Shown here piece after piece: positions 17,838-25,474 of a DNA stretch of 64,000 nt; position 1 is the first letter of the stretch, and the number at the start of each line of letters is the position of its first letter. Both the position numbers and the translations under genes were made by a program. Under the pieces are notes generated by a model, which worked only from the letters and a program-made list of their open reading frames with translations, was not told where the DNA came from and did no database searches. This DNA is from Nostocoides sp. Lineage in GTDB: Bacteria > Actinomycetota > Actinomycetes > Actinomycetales > Dermatophilaceae. The stretch lies in assembly GCA_016716625.1 (NCBI GenBank), contig JADJVJ010000005.1:1-64000 (forward strand), in the 5' to 3' direction.

Positions 17838-17871
17838 TTGACAACATACAACCATTTAGTTGTATGTTGTC
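17838..17871 (+). promoter_or_regulatory. Promoter with palindromic operator for the ArsR-SRPBCC operon
   Basis: A perfect inverted repeat GACAACATACAAC (17840-17852), spacer CATTTA, GTTGTATGTTGTC (17859-17871) overlays a TTGACA -35 box (17838-17843) and a TATGTT -10-like box (17863-17868). The distance from the -10 to the GTG at 17875 suggests a leaderless message. A regulator bound here would block the promoter, so autorepression by the adjacent ArsR protein is likely. It also lies in the upstream region of the divergent decarboxylase. Confidence 0.75.
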
Positions 17872-17874
17872 GCC

Positions 17875-18204
17875 GTGACAGTGATGACCGAGGAGCAGGC
17901 GGACGCCGTGTTCCGTGCCCTCGCGGATCGCACGCGCCGAGACATCTTGCGCCGCGTGCTCGCCGGAGAACACTCCGTGAGCGCCCTGGCCGCCGGCTAT
18001 CCCATGAGTTTCGCCGCCGTCCAGAAGCACGTCGCCGTTCTCGAACGGTCAGGACTGCTCACCAAGCGGCGCCACGGCCGCGAGCAGTTGGCCAGCGGGG
18101 ACGTCGAGGCGGTCCGATCCGTCGCCTCGATGCTGGATGAGCTGGAGGCCGTGTGGCTCGGCCGGATCGCCCGAATCGACGCCCTACTCGACAAGGAGTT
18201 GTGA
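17875..18204 (+). CDS. ArsR-family HTH transcriptional regulator
   Basis: About 109 residues of winged-helix ArsR type: AVFRALADRTRRDILRRVLA, the helix-turn-helix HSVSALAAGYPMSFAAVQKH with recognition helix, and VAVLERSGLLTKRRHGREQL. There is no metal-binding Cys pair, so it belongs to the non-metal group usually paired with an SRPBCC/AHSA1 gene, as here (two-base gap downstream). GTG at 17875 is chosen because it lies at the expected transcription start; ATG at 17884 is an alternative. Probably represses its own operon through the palindrome upstream. Confidence 0.9.
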   Translation: MTVMTEEQADAVFRALADRTRRDILRRVLAGEHSVSALAAGYPMSFAAVQKHVAVLERSGLLTKRRHGREQLASGDVEAVRSVASMLDELEAVWLGRIARIDALLDKEL

Positions 18205-18205
18205 G

Positions 18206-18700
18206 ATGCCCGTCATCGACATCACCAAAGATCCCGACGCCCGGACTCTGACCATCACGGCGCACTTCGCCGCCCCGGTCGAGCGGGTGTGGCGGATCTA
18301 CGAGGACCCCCGCCAACTCGAGCAGGTCTGGGGGCCACCGCAGTATCCGGCGACCTTCGTCGCCCACGAGTTGCGCCCAGGCACTCGCACCACGTATTAC
18401 ATGACCTCCCCAGAGGGGGAGCGGTTCGCCGGATACTGGGAGATCACCGGGGTGGAGCCCACCACACGCTTCACCTTCCGGGATGGCTTCGCGCACGCCG
18501 ACCTCACCCCGAACGACGCGCTCCCGGTCTCCGACAACGTGTACACCTTCGCGTCCGCCGACCAGGGAACGCGAGCGGTCTTCACGAGCACCTACGCCAC
18601 CGCCGAGGCCCTCCAGGCCGTCCTGGACATGGGCATGGAGGAGGGTTCCCGGGCGGCGATCGACCAGGTCGATGGTTTCCTCGACACGCATCCCGAGTAA
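18206..18700 (+). CDS. SRPBCC (AHSA1-like) domain protein
   Basis: 164 residues with the AHSA1/START-like fold pattern: ITAHFAAPVERVWRIYEDPR, QLEQVWGPPQYPATFVAHEL, GTRTTYYMTSPEGERFAGYW and a C-terminal helix GMEEGSRAAIDQVDGFL. The family binds hydrophobic ligands in a helix-grip cavity. It is co-transcribed with the ArsR gene two bases upstream, the common ArsR-AHSA1 pairing. Ligand and physiological role are unknown. Confidence 0.88.
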   Translation: MPVIDITKDPDARTLTITAHFAAPVERVWRIYEDPRQLEQVWGPPQYPATFVAHELRPGTRTTYYMTSPEGERFAGYWEITGVEPTTRFTFRDGFAHADLTPNDALPVSDNVYTFASADQGTRAVFTSTYATAEALQAVLDMGMEEGSRAAIDQVDGFLDTHPE

Positions 18701-18709
18701 GGCCGGTCG

Positions 18710-20245
18710 TCAGCCGGCAGTGTGCACCACCCGACCGTCCACGAGGGTGGCCGCGACCGGCATCGCCCGCAGGTATGCCGCGTGCTGCGCGGGCTCCCCA
18801 CGCGGGCCAGCGAGCGGGTCGGCGTCGAGCAGGACCACGTCGGCGCGCGAGCCGACCTCCATCGTCCCCTGCCCGTCGGTGCTCGCGGCGAGCGCTTCCT
18901 CGACGGTCAGCGCCTGCTCCGGATGCCACGCCTCGCGGTCGTCCATCGAGCGGTGCACCGCACAGGCGATCGCCAACCAGGGGTCGAGCGGGCTCACCGG
19001 CGCGTCCGAGCCCAGAGCGAGCTGCACCCCGGCGTCGACCATCGCGCGGAAGGCGTAGAGCCGCTCGCTGCGATCGCCCCACCAGCGCTCCGCGACGTCC
19101 CGGTCATCCGGAGCGTGCGCGGGCTGGACGCTCGCGACGACCCCGAGCCGCGCCAGCCGCGGGATATCCGCCCAGCGAACGAGCTGGGCGTGTTCCATGG
19201 TCCCGGTCTGACCAGTGACCTCGAAGGCATCCAGCGTCGTGCTCACCGCGCGGTCGCCGATCGCATGGATGGCGGCGCTGAGCCCGATCTCGCGGGCCCG
19301 GGTCATCAGTGCCACGAGCTCGTCGAACCCGTGGTTGGGTCGGCCGCAGGGGTGTTCCAGCCGCTCGGACTCCAGGTAGGGGGAGCAGCACCAGGCGGTG
19401 AGCGTGTTGAGACTGCCGTCACCGATGACCTTCAGCGGCCCCATCGTCACCAGTGGGTGTCCCGGCACCACGGGGTCACCGGTCCGCAGCCCGAGGTCGG
19501 CCACCTCCTCGAGGTGGTCGGCATAGGTCGCGGCGCGGACCCGCATGGTCCTCAGGCCGCGACCGACCCGCTCGGGCCAGATGCGGAAGGCGGACCCGAA
19601 CTCGAGGTCCACCAGTCCGACGACACCCCGCGCGTGCGCGTCGGCCAGCACGTCCCGGAGTGCCGGCAGCGGGTCACGGGCATCGGGGTCCAGCGCCTCC
19701 AGCCGCGGCGCGACGGCATACCACTCGTTCTCGGCGAGGACGCCCTCGCGGGCCGGTAGCCCCAGCCGGGAGAGGGCCGCGCTGTTGAGCCAGGCGTGAT
19801 GTCCGTCCCCCGAGGTCAGGGCGACCGGCCGCGCCCCGGTAGCCCGATCGAGCAGCGCCACGCTGGCCGACTCCGCCCAGCCGCCGGAGCGGTAGCCGAA
19901 CCCGAGGACGAGCCCGTCGCCGTCCGGTATGCCGTCCAGGTGCTCCCGCACCCGACGCACGGTCTCGAGGGCGTCGGCCGATCCGGACAGGTCGATTCGG
20001 CGGCGGGCCAGAGCCCACATCACTGGGTGGGTGTGCTGGTCCCAGAGCCCGGGAATGGCCCACCGGCCTTCCCCGTCGACGACCTCGTCGGCGCCGGTCG
20101 CGTCCAGGCGGTGCCCGACCTCGGTGATCCGACCACCGACGAGCCGCAGGTCCACGACGCCCTCGGCCTCGCCCGGGAGCCGTCCTGGCCGCGGGGACCC
20201 ACCCACCGGGACCCGGCGCACCGCTCGCACCACGGTGTGGGACAT
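18710..20245 (-). CDS. Amidohydrolase family protein (YtcJ/amidohydrolase-3 type)
   Basis: 511 residues. An N-terminal composite beta domain is followed by a metal-dependent TIM-barrel: the HxH metal motif GLWDQHTHPV near residue 110, further ligands in AIHAIGDRAVST and MEHAQLVRWADI, and the catalytic Asp in LALGSDAPVSPLDPW. The family hydrolyses amide or related bonds of small molecules and substrates vary widely. It lies 13 bases upstream of lpdA's stop on the same strand and is convergent with the SRPBCC gene. Specific substrate not deducible. Confidence 0.85.
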   Translation of the reverse strand: MSHTVVRAVRRVPVGGSPRPGRLPGEAEGVVDLRLVGGRITEVGHRLDATGADEVVDGEGRWAIPGLWDQHTHPVMWALARRRIDLSGSADALETVRRVREHLDGIPDGDGLVLGFGYRSGGWAESASVALLDRATGARPVALTSGDGHHAWLNSAALSRLGLPAREGVLAENEWYAVAPRLEALDPDARDPLPALRDVLADAHARGVVGLVDLEFGSAFRIWPERVGRGLRTMRVRAATYADHLEEVADLGLRTGDPVVPGHPLVTMGPLKVIGDGSLNTLTAWCCSPYLESERLEHPCGRPNHGFDELVALMTRAREIGLSAAIHAIGDRAVSTTLDAFEVTGQTGTMEHAQLVRWADIPRLARLGVVASVQPAHAPDDRDVAERWWGDRSERLYAFRAMVDAGVQLALGSDAPVSPLDPWLAIACAVHRSMDDREAWHPEQALTVEEALAASTDGQGTMEVGSRADVVLLDADPLAGPRGEPAQHAAYLRAMPVAATLVDGRVVHTAG

Positions 20246-20258
20246 CGCGAACGACAGG

Positions 20259-21656
20259 TCAGAGGTTGATCATGTGGCCGACGATGCCCTCGACGGCCTC
20301 CTTGACGCCCTCGGAGAGCGTCGGGTGGGCGAAGACATTCCGGGCCACCTCGTCCGCGGTGAGATCCCACTTCTGCGCGAGCGTGAGGACGGGGAGCAGC
20401 TCGGTGACATCCGGGCCGATCATGTGCGCCCCGAGGATCTCGTTATGGGTGGCGTCGGCGACGATCTTGACGAAACCGGAGGCGTCGCCAAGCCCCTGAG
20501 CCTTCCCGTTCGCGGCGAACGGGAAAGTCGCGCACTTGACGTCGTACCCCTTGTCGCGGGCCTGGGCCTCGGAGTATCCGAAGGAGCCGATCTGGGGGTG
20601 GCAGTAGGTGGCTCGCGGGATGAAGTCGTAGTCGATCGGCATCGTCTCGGCTCCGGCGATGGTCTCGGCGGCGACGATGCCCTGGGCTTCGGCCACGTGC
20701 GCGAGCATCATCTTGGCGGTGCAGTCGCCGATGGCGTAGACGCCGGGAACGTTGGTCCGCATGAAGTCGTCGATGGCGACCGCGCCGCGGTCGGTGAGGA
20801 CCACCCCGGCCGCCTCCAGGCCGTAGCCCTCGGTGCGCGGGGCGAAGCCGATGGCCGAAAGCAGCTTGTCGGCTTCGAGGACCTGCTGCTCTCCACCGGC
20901 CGCCGGGGAGACGGTCACCCGAACACCGCTGCCGGTGTCTTCCACCGCCTCGACCTTGGTGCCGAGCATGACCTTGACGCCGAGTTTCTTGTAGTGCCGG
21001 GCGAGTTCCTTGGACACATCGGCGTCCTCGGTGGGCACCATCCGGTCGAGGAACTCGACGATGGTCACCTCCACGCCGAAGTTCTTCATGACATACGCGA
21101 ACTCGACGCCGATGGCCCCGGAGCCGGCGATGATGATCGAGCCGGGGAGCTCGTCGGTGAGGATCTGCTCCTCGTAAGTGACGACGTTCTGGCTCACCTG
21201 GACCCCGGGCAGCATCCGGGTCACCGCCCCGGTGGCGATGATGAGGTTGTCGAAGGTGAGTTCGCGCGTGGAGCCGTCGTTCATCGCCACGGACATGCTT
21301 GTGGCACTGGTGAGGGTGCCCCAGCCGTCGATCTCTTCGATCTTGTTCTTCTTCATCAGGAAGTGGACGCCCTTGACGATGCCGGCCGAGACCTGGCGCG
21401 AGCGCGCGTGCGTCGGGCCGTAGGACATCCGAGCGTCACCCTCGATGCCGTATTTGGCCTTGTCGTGGGTCAGCAGGTGGGCGAGTTCGGCGTTCTTGAT
21501 GAGGGCCTTGCTCGGGATGCAGCCGACGTTGAGACAGACCCCGCCCCAGTACTTCTTCTCGACCACGGCGGCCTTGAGTCCGAGTTGGGAGGCGCGGATC
21601 GCCGCGACATATCCACCAGGTCCAGCACCGAGCACCACGACATCGAAATCAGCCAT
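20259..21656 (-). CDS. lpdA: Dihydrolipoyl dehydrogenase
   Basis: 465 residues, the E3 flavoprotein of the pyruvate and 2-oxoglutarate dehydrogenase complexes. It shows FAD-binding GAGPGGYVAAIRASQLG at the N-terminus, the redox disulfide GGVCLNVGCIPSKALI near residue 41, NAD-binding GSGAIGVEFAYVMKNFG near 180, the second FAD motif PGVYAIGDCTAKMMLAHVA and the C-terminal catalytic His/Glu in FAHPTLSEGVKEAVEG. Cytoplasmic. It is about 75 bases downstream of ndk on the same strand. Confidence 0.96.
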   Translation of the reverse strand: MADFDVVVLGAGPGGYVAAIRASQLGLKAAVVEKKYWGGVCLNVGCIPSKALIKNAELAHLLTHDKAKYGIEGDARMSYGPTHARSRQVSAGIVKGVHFLMKKNKIEEIDGWGTLTSATSMSVAMNDGSTRELTFDNLIIATGAVTRMLPGVQVSQNVVTYEEQILTDELPGSIIIAGSGAIGVEFAYVMKNFGVEVTIVEFLDRMVPTEDADVSKELARHYKKLGVKVMLGTKVEAVEDTGSGVRVTVSPAAGGEQQVLEADKLLSAIGFAPRTEGYGLEAAGVVLTDRGAVAIDDFMRTNVPGVYAIGDCTAKMMLAHVAEAQGIVAAETIAGAETMPIDYDFIPRATYCHPQIGSFGYSEAQARDKGYDVKCATFPFAANGKAQGLGDASGFVKIVADATHNEILGAHMIGPDVTELLPVLTLAQKWDLTADEVARNVFAHPTLSEGVKEAVEGIVGHMINL

Positions 21657-21730
21657 GCCCCAAGCCTATCGGGGCGAAGCGAGGGTGCGTATGCCGTGCC
21701 GTCGGCCGGGTCGACGGCTGCTGCGCGCGC

Positions 21731-22153
21731 TTAAAGCTCGGGGAACCAGATCTCGATCTCGCGTTCGGCGGACTCCGCGGAGTCCGAGCCGTGCACGACG
21801 TTCTGGGTCACCGAGTGGCCCCAGTCGCGACCGAGGTCGCCGCGGATCGTGCCCGGGGCCGCCGTGGTGGGGTCGGTGGCGCCGGCGAGCGAACGGAAGC
21901 CCTCGATGCAGCGTTCGCCCTCGATGAGGATGGCGGTCACCGGGCCGCTGGCCATGAAGTCGACGAGGGGCTCGAAGAAGGGCTTGCCCTCGTGTTCGGC
22001 GTAGTGCAGGCCGAGCATCTCCCGGCTGGGGGTGAGGATCTGCAGGGCGACGAGGCGATAGCCCTTGGCCTCGATGCGGCGCAGGACCTCGCCGGTGAGG
22101 CCGCGGGAGAATCCGTCGGGCTTGACCAGGACCAGGCTGCGTTGCGTGCTCAC
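21731..22153 (-). CDS. ndk: Nucleoside-diphosphate kinase
   Basis: 140 residues, normal length. It begins RSLVLVKPDGFSRGLTGEVL and has the active-site histidine in GHSVTQNVVHGSDSAESA; this NVVHGSDS motif is the family signature. It transfers the gamma phosphate between NTPs and NDPs. The start codon overlaps the stop of the DUF4233 gene by four bases (ATGA-type), a pairing conserved in Actinobacteria. Confidence 0.97.
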   Translation of the reverse strand: MSTQRSLVLVKPDGFSRGLTGEVLRRIEAKGYRLVALQILTPSREMLGLHYAEHEGKPFFEPLVDFMASGPVTAILIEGERCIEGFRSLAGATDPTTAAPGTIRGDLGRDWGHSVTQNVVHGSDSAESAEREIEIWFPEL

Positions 22154-22545
22154 GAGACAAGCCTAGTGTCGATCTCGAAGCCCTTGCGCAGACAGAGCAC
22201 CCAGAGCCCGGTGAAGATGATGCCGACGAAGGCCATGGCCGGCACGACGAGGACGCTGGCCCAGGTGAGGAGTTGGACGAGCCACCCGGCGGGCAGCCCG
22301 ACGCCTCGGCGCATGAGCCCGGCCGCGAGCACGGCGAGGAGCGAGATCCCGATGCCGATCCAGAGCCACCGCTGACCGAGGCCCGGGTTGCCCTCGGCGA
22401 TGGCCAGGCCGCGGGCCACCTGGGCTCCGAAGAAGACGGCAATGGCCTGACCAGCGAGAACGACGGCGAGCATCCGCAAGGTGAACTTCCCGAGCGGGCC
22501 CACGATCGGGTATGTCGTGCGCTGCACCTGTTCCTGGCCGGTCAC
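22150..22545 (-). CDS. DUF4233 membrane protein
   Basis: 131 residues with four hydrophobic helices: LRMLAVVLAGQAIAVFFGA, LWIGIGISLLAVLAAGLM, GWLVQLLTWASVLVVPAM and FVGIIFTGLWVLCLR. It matches the actinobacterial DUF4233 family, small integral membrane proteins of unknown function encoded between folC and ndk. Here that position is kept relative to ndk, but folC is separated by an inserted lipoprotein and a MarR gene. Confidence 0.9.
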   Translation of the reverse strand: MTGQEQVQRTTYPIVGPLGKFTLRMLAVVLAGQAIAVFFGAQVARGLAIAEGNPGLGQRWLWIGIGISLLAVLAAGLMRRGVGLPAGWLVQLLTWASVLVVPAMAFVGIIFTGLWVLCLRKGFEIDTRLVS

Positions 22546-22559
22546 CCGCTCAGCCTAGG

Positions 22560-23543
22560 TCACGGGGCCGGAGGCTTGATCCTGACGACGTCGGTGCCCT
22601 GGAAGTCCGCAGCCCATAACAGGCCATCGAAGCCGGCGATGACGAAGGGCTCGGTGACCTGGGAGTCCAGTAGCCCCTTGGGCTCCCCGGTGACCGCGTC
22701 GAACCCGTGCAACCGACCCAGTTTGTCGGGGATCCACGCGACCCCCTCGAGGACGTCTCCGTCCAGGGGAATCGCGGCGAGGGGTGCCCGGCCGGTGATC
22801 GTGCCGGTGCGTGCGTTGACGTGAACGACCGCCTTGCCCGCCCGATCCCCGATCCACAGCTCGTCGCCCGCGGCGGCGGTCCAGGTCGCTTCCTCCCCGA
22901 TGTCAAGCCTGGAAACCACGGCACCGGAGGTCGGATCCAGGGCGAGCGCGGTTCCGTCGAGCAGGCCGACCCACACCTTGCCCCCGGCGCCCACGATGCC
23001 CACGGGGCTGGCGTCCACGTCGATGACCGTCCGCTTGTTCGTGCTCAGCGAGATGCGGGAGATCCCCTGGGAGGCGTAGTCGGTGACCCACGCGGAGTCC
23101 CCAACGACGGCGATGTCGAAGGGCGAACCGCCGACGTCAATGGTGGCCACCACCGTCCCGGTTGTGGCGTCAACCCGGGTGACGTCATCCGATCCGTAGT
23201 TCTCCACCCAGATCGAGCCGGCCCCGTATGCCAGCCCACAAGGGCTCGTGCCCACGGGCACCGTGCGCCGCACCGCCAGGGTGGTGGGATCGAGCTCGAC
23301 CAGTTCGCCCTCGCCATACAGGCTGACCCAGATCGAGCCGGCGGCGCCGATGATCCCGCACGGGGAGGTGCCCACCGTGACCCGCCCGGTGACGGTGGCT
23401 GGGTCACCGGAGGGCGTGGTCGAGGGCGTGGGCGGGCTGGTCGCGGGCGATCCCGAGGGGGCGCCCGCGCTCGGGAGGCCGCAGGAGGTGAGCACCAGTG
23501 CGAGGACGAACGGAGCGCTGCGCGCTATGAGACCGGGACGCAT
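22560..23543 (-). CDS. Beta-propeller (Vgb/YVTN-like) lipoprotein
   Basis: 327 residues. A lipoprotein signal with lipobox LTSC at about residues 19-22 is followed by a Ser/Thr/Pro linker and then six or seven repeats of about 42 residues with the pattern GxxPxGI-GAxGSIWVxxYGxxxLxRIDPxTxxVxxTI, for example TSPCGIIGAAGSIWVSLYG, TSPCGLAYGAGSIWVENYG and GSPFDIAVVGDSAWVTDYA. This is the virginiamycin-B-lyase/YVTN type of beta-propeller, here probably a surface-exposed binding protein. It is divergent from a MarR gene only 34 bases away. No catalytic residues can be assigned. Confidence 0.85.
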   Translation of the reverse strand: MRPGLIARSAPFVLALVLTSCGLPSAGAPSGSPATSPPTPSTTPSGDPATVTGRVTVGTSPCGIIGAAGSIWVSLYGEGELVELDPTTLAVRRTVPVGTSPCGLAYGAGSIWVENYGSDDVTRVDATTGTVVATIDVGGSPFDIAVVGDSAWVTDYASQGISRISLSTNKRTVIDVDASPVGIVGAGGKVWVGLLDGTALALDPTSGAVVSRLDIGEEATWTAAAGDELWIGDRAGKAVVHVNARTGTITGRAPLAAIPLDGDVLEGVAWIPDKLGRLHGFDAVTGEPKGLLDSQVTEPFVIAGFDGLLWAADFQGTDVVRIKPPAP

Positions 23544-23577
23544 GTGGGGATATTACTACCACCTTGAAGTATTTTCC
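23544..23577. promoter_or_regulatory. 34-base divergent promoter region (lipoprotein / MarR)
   Basis: The two divergent start codons are only 34 bases apart. The segment is AT-rich against a GC-rich background and contains GATATTACTACC and the imperfect repeat TACT...AGTA. Both messages must have very short leaders or none, and one bound MarR dimer would cover both promoters. Confidence 0.4.
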
Positions 23578-24075
23578 ATGACCTCTAGGCTTTTGACCGT
23601 GACCCTCGATCGCGGACCGCTGCTCCTGCTGTTCGCCCTCGGCAACCGCACGAGCGAACTCATGCGAGCGCACTTCGCCGACGCGCCCCTGACGGCGAGC
23701 GACTTCGGCGTGACCAGCGCGCTTCGGCTCCTGCAACCGACCCGGCCCAGCGAGCTCGCCACGGCCGTCGGCCTGCGGCCCACCTCGATGAGCAACTACC
23801 TGCGGCGGTTGACCGAGCGCGGACTGATCGAGCGGGTCACCGACCCCACGGACGGGCGCGCGGCCCTGGTCTCCCTGACCCCGCGGGGACTGGCGCAGAC
23901 CATCGCGTGCTTTCCGCACTTTCAGGCCTCCCTGAGAGCCTTTGAGGACACCGCCGTGGCCATGGGCGAGGACCTGCAGGACCTCGCGGCCGTCCTCAAC
24001 CGGCTCGACCGCGTCCTCACCGCAGCGCGTCTCGGGGCGCCTGACGATACGGCCGAGGCGCCCCAGCCGTCCTAG
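23578..24075 (+). CDS. MarR-family transcriptional regulator
   Basis: 165 residues with the MarR winged helix: LTASDFGVTSALRLLQPTRP, SELATAVGLRPTSMSNYLRR and the wing LIERVTDPTDGRAALVSLTPRG, which has the DPxDGRA-type loop of the family. It probably controls itself and the divergent propeller lipoprotein. The ATG at 23578 is the first plausible start in frame after the AT-rich spacer, and no Shine-Dalgarno is evident, consistent with a leaderless message. Convergent with folC (seven-base gap). Confidence 0.87.
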   Translation: MTSRLLTVTLDRGPLLLLFALGNRTSELMRAHFADAPLTASDFGVTSALRLLQPTRPSELATAVGLRPTSMSNYLRRLTERGLIERVTDPTDGRAALVSLTPRGLAQTIACFPHFQASLRAFEDTAVAMGEDLQDLAAVLNRLDRVLTAARLGAPDDTAEAPQPS

Positions 24076-24082
24076 GCGTCGG

Positions 24083-25474
24083 TCAGCTCTCGGTGTGCCC
24101 GAGCAGCATGCGCACCTCGGCGGCCGTGGTCACCGAGCCGGTCGCGACCACCCCGCCGCTGACCCCACCTTCGTCGGCGAGTTCGGCGGCCCGGTCGAGA
24201 GCCTCCGGCAACTCCGGCAGCACGCTGACCCGGTGCTCCCCAAAGATCTCCTCCGCGAGCTCCCCGAGCTCCCGCGGCGACATCGCGCGCGGTGAGGTGG
24301 TCTTGGTGATGACCACCTCGTCGAGGACCGGTTCGAGAATCTCGAGCATCTCCGCGGCGTCCTTGTCCTTGAGGATCGCGATGACCCCGACGAGCCGGGA
24401 GAAGGTGAACGAGTCCCGCAGCGCCTCCCGCAGGACCAGGGCTCCGGCGGGGTTGTGGGCGGCATCGACGAGCACCGTCGGAGAACGGCGGACAACCTCG
24501 AGCCGACCCGGTGAACGCGCCGCGGCGAGCCCGGCCAGCAGCACCTCGAGATCGATCGGTTGCTCCCCTCCCCCGAGGAAGGCTTCGACCGCCGCGATGG
24601 CGACGGCCGTGTTCTGAGCCTGATGCGCCCCGTGCAACGGCAGGTAGAGCTCGGGGTACTCCCCCGCGAGCCCGCGCACCGAGAGCAGCTGCCCACCCAC
24701 GGCGACCTCTCGCGCCGTGACACCGAAGTCGTTGCCCTCGAAGAGAATCCGCGCCCCGACACTCTCGGCACGAGAGCGGAGGATGTCGACGACGTCGAGA
24801 TCCTCCTGGAGGCCGACGACCGCGATGCCGTCCGCCTTGATGATCCCGGCCTTCTCGGTGGCGACGTCGGTGACCCGGTCGCCGAGGAAGTGTTGATGGT
24901 CGAGCGCGATGGGGGTGATGACCGAGACCGGAGCATCGAGCACGTTGGTGGCATCCCAGGCCCCACCCATGCCCACCTCGACGATGGCGACGTCGACCGG
25001 GACGTCGGCGAAGACCGCATACGCGATCGCCACCACGGCCTCGAAGTAGGTCATCCGCGGCCCGCCGGTCTCCTGGGCTCGGGCGTCCACGAGATCGAGA
25101 TACGGCGAGACCTCGTCGTATGCCGCCACGAACCGGTCGACCTCGATCGGGGCGCCGTTGAGGGCCACCCGCTCGCGGATCGTGTGCAGGTGTGGTGAGG
25201 TGAACCGACCAGTACTGAGGTCGTGGGCCCTCAGGATCGACTCGATGATCCGGGTCGTCGAGGTCTTGCCGTTGGTGCCGGTGAGGTGGATCGCCGGGAA
25301 GTTCCGCTGCGGGTCGCCGAGCAACTCCATGACCGCGGCGATGCGGTCCAGGGAGGGTTGCAGGTCGTGCTCGGGCGCCCGGGAGAGGATCGCCGCCTCG
25401 ACCTCGCGCATGCGCTGGCGCAGCTCGAGATCGCGGGCGGAGTCCCGCCAGGAGCGCTCGGGTGGCGAGGTCAC
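24083..25474 (-). CDS. folC: Bifunctional folylpolyglutamate / dihydrofolate synthase
   Basis: 463 residues of the Mur-ligase-like FolC family: the ATP P-loop HLTGTNGKTSTTRIIESIL near residue 68, HTIRERVALNGAPIE, EVGMGGAWDATNVLDAPVSV, LDHQHFLGDRVTDVATEKAG and the C-terminal VLVDAAHNPAGALVLREAL. It adds glutamate to folates in the cytoplasm. The start overlaps the ileS stop by four bases, so the two are translationally coupled; ileS-folC is a conserved actinobacterial order. Confidence 0.95.
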   Translation of the reverse strand: MTSPPERSWRDSARDLELRQRMREVEAAILSRAPEHDLQPSLDRIAAVMELLGDPQRNFPAIHLTGTNGKTSTTRIIESILRAHDLSTGRFTSPHLHTIRERVALNGAPIEVDRFVAAYDEVSPYLDLVDARAQETGGPRMTYFEAVVAIAYAVFADVPVDVAIVEVGMGGAWDATNVLDAPVSVITPIALDHQHFLGDRVTDVATEKAGIIKADGIAVVGLQEDLDVVDILRSRAESVGARILFEGNDFGVTAREVAVGGQLLSVRGLAGEYPELYLPLHGAHQAQNTAVAIAAVEAFLGGGEQPIDLEVLLAGLAAARSPGRLEVVRRSPTVLVDAAHNPAGALVLREALRDSFTFSRLVGVIAILKDKDAAEMLEILEPVLDEVVITKTTSPRAMSPRELGELAEEIFGEHRVSVLPELPEALDRAAELADEGGVSGGVVATGSVTTAAEVRMLLGHTES

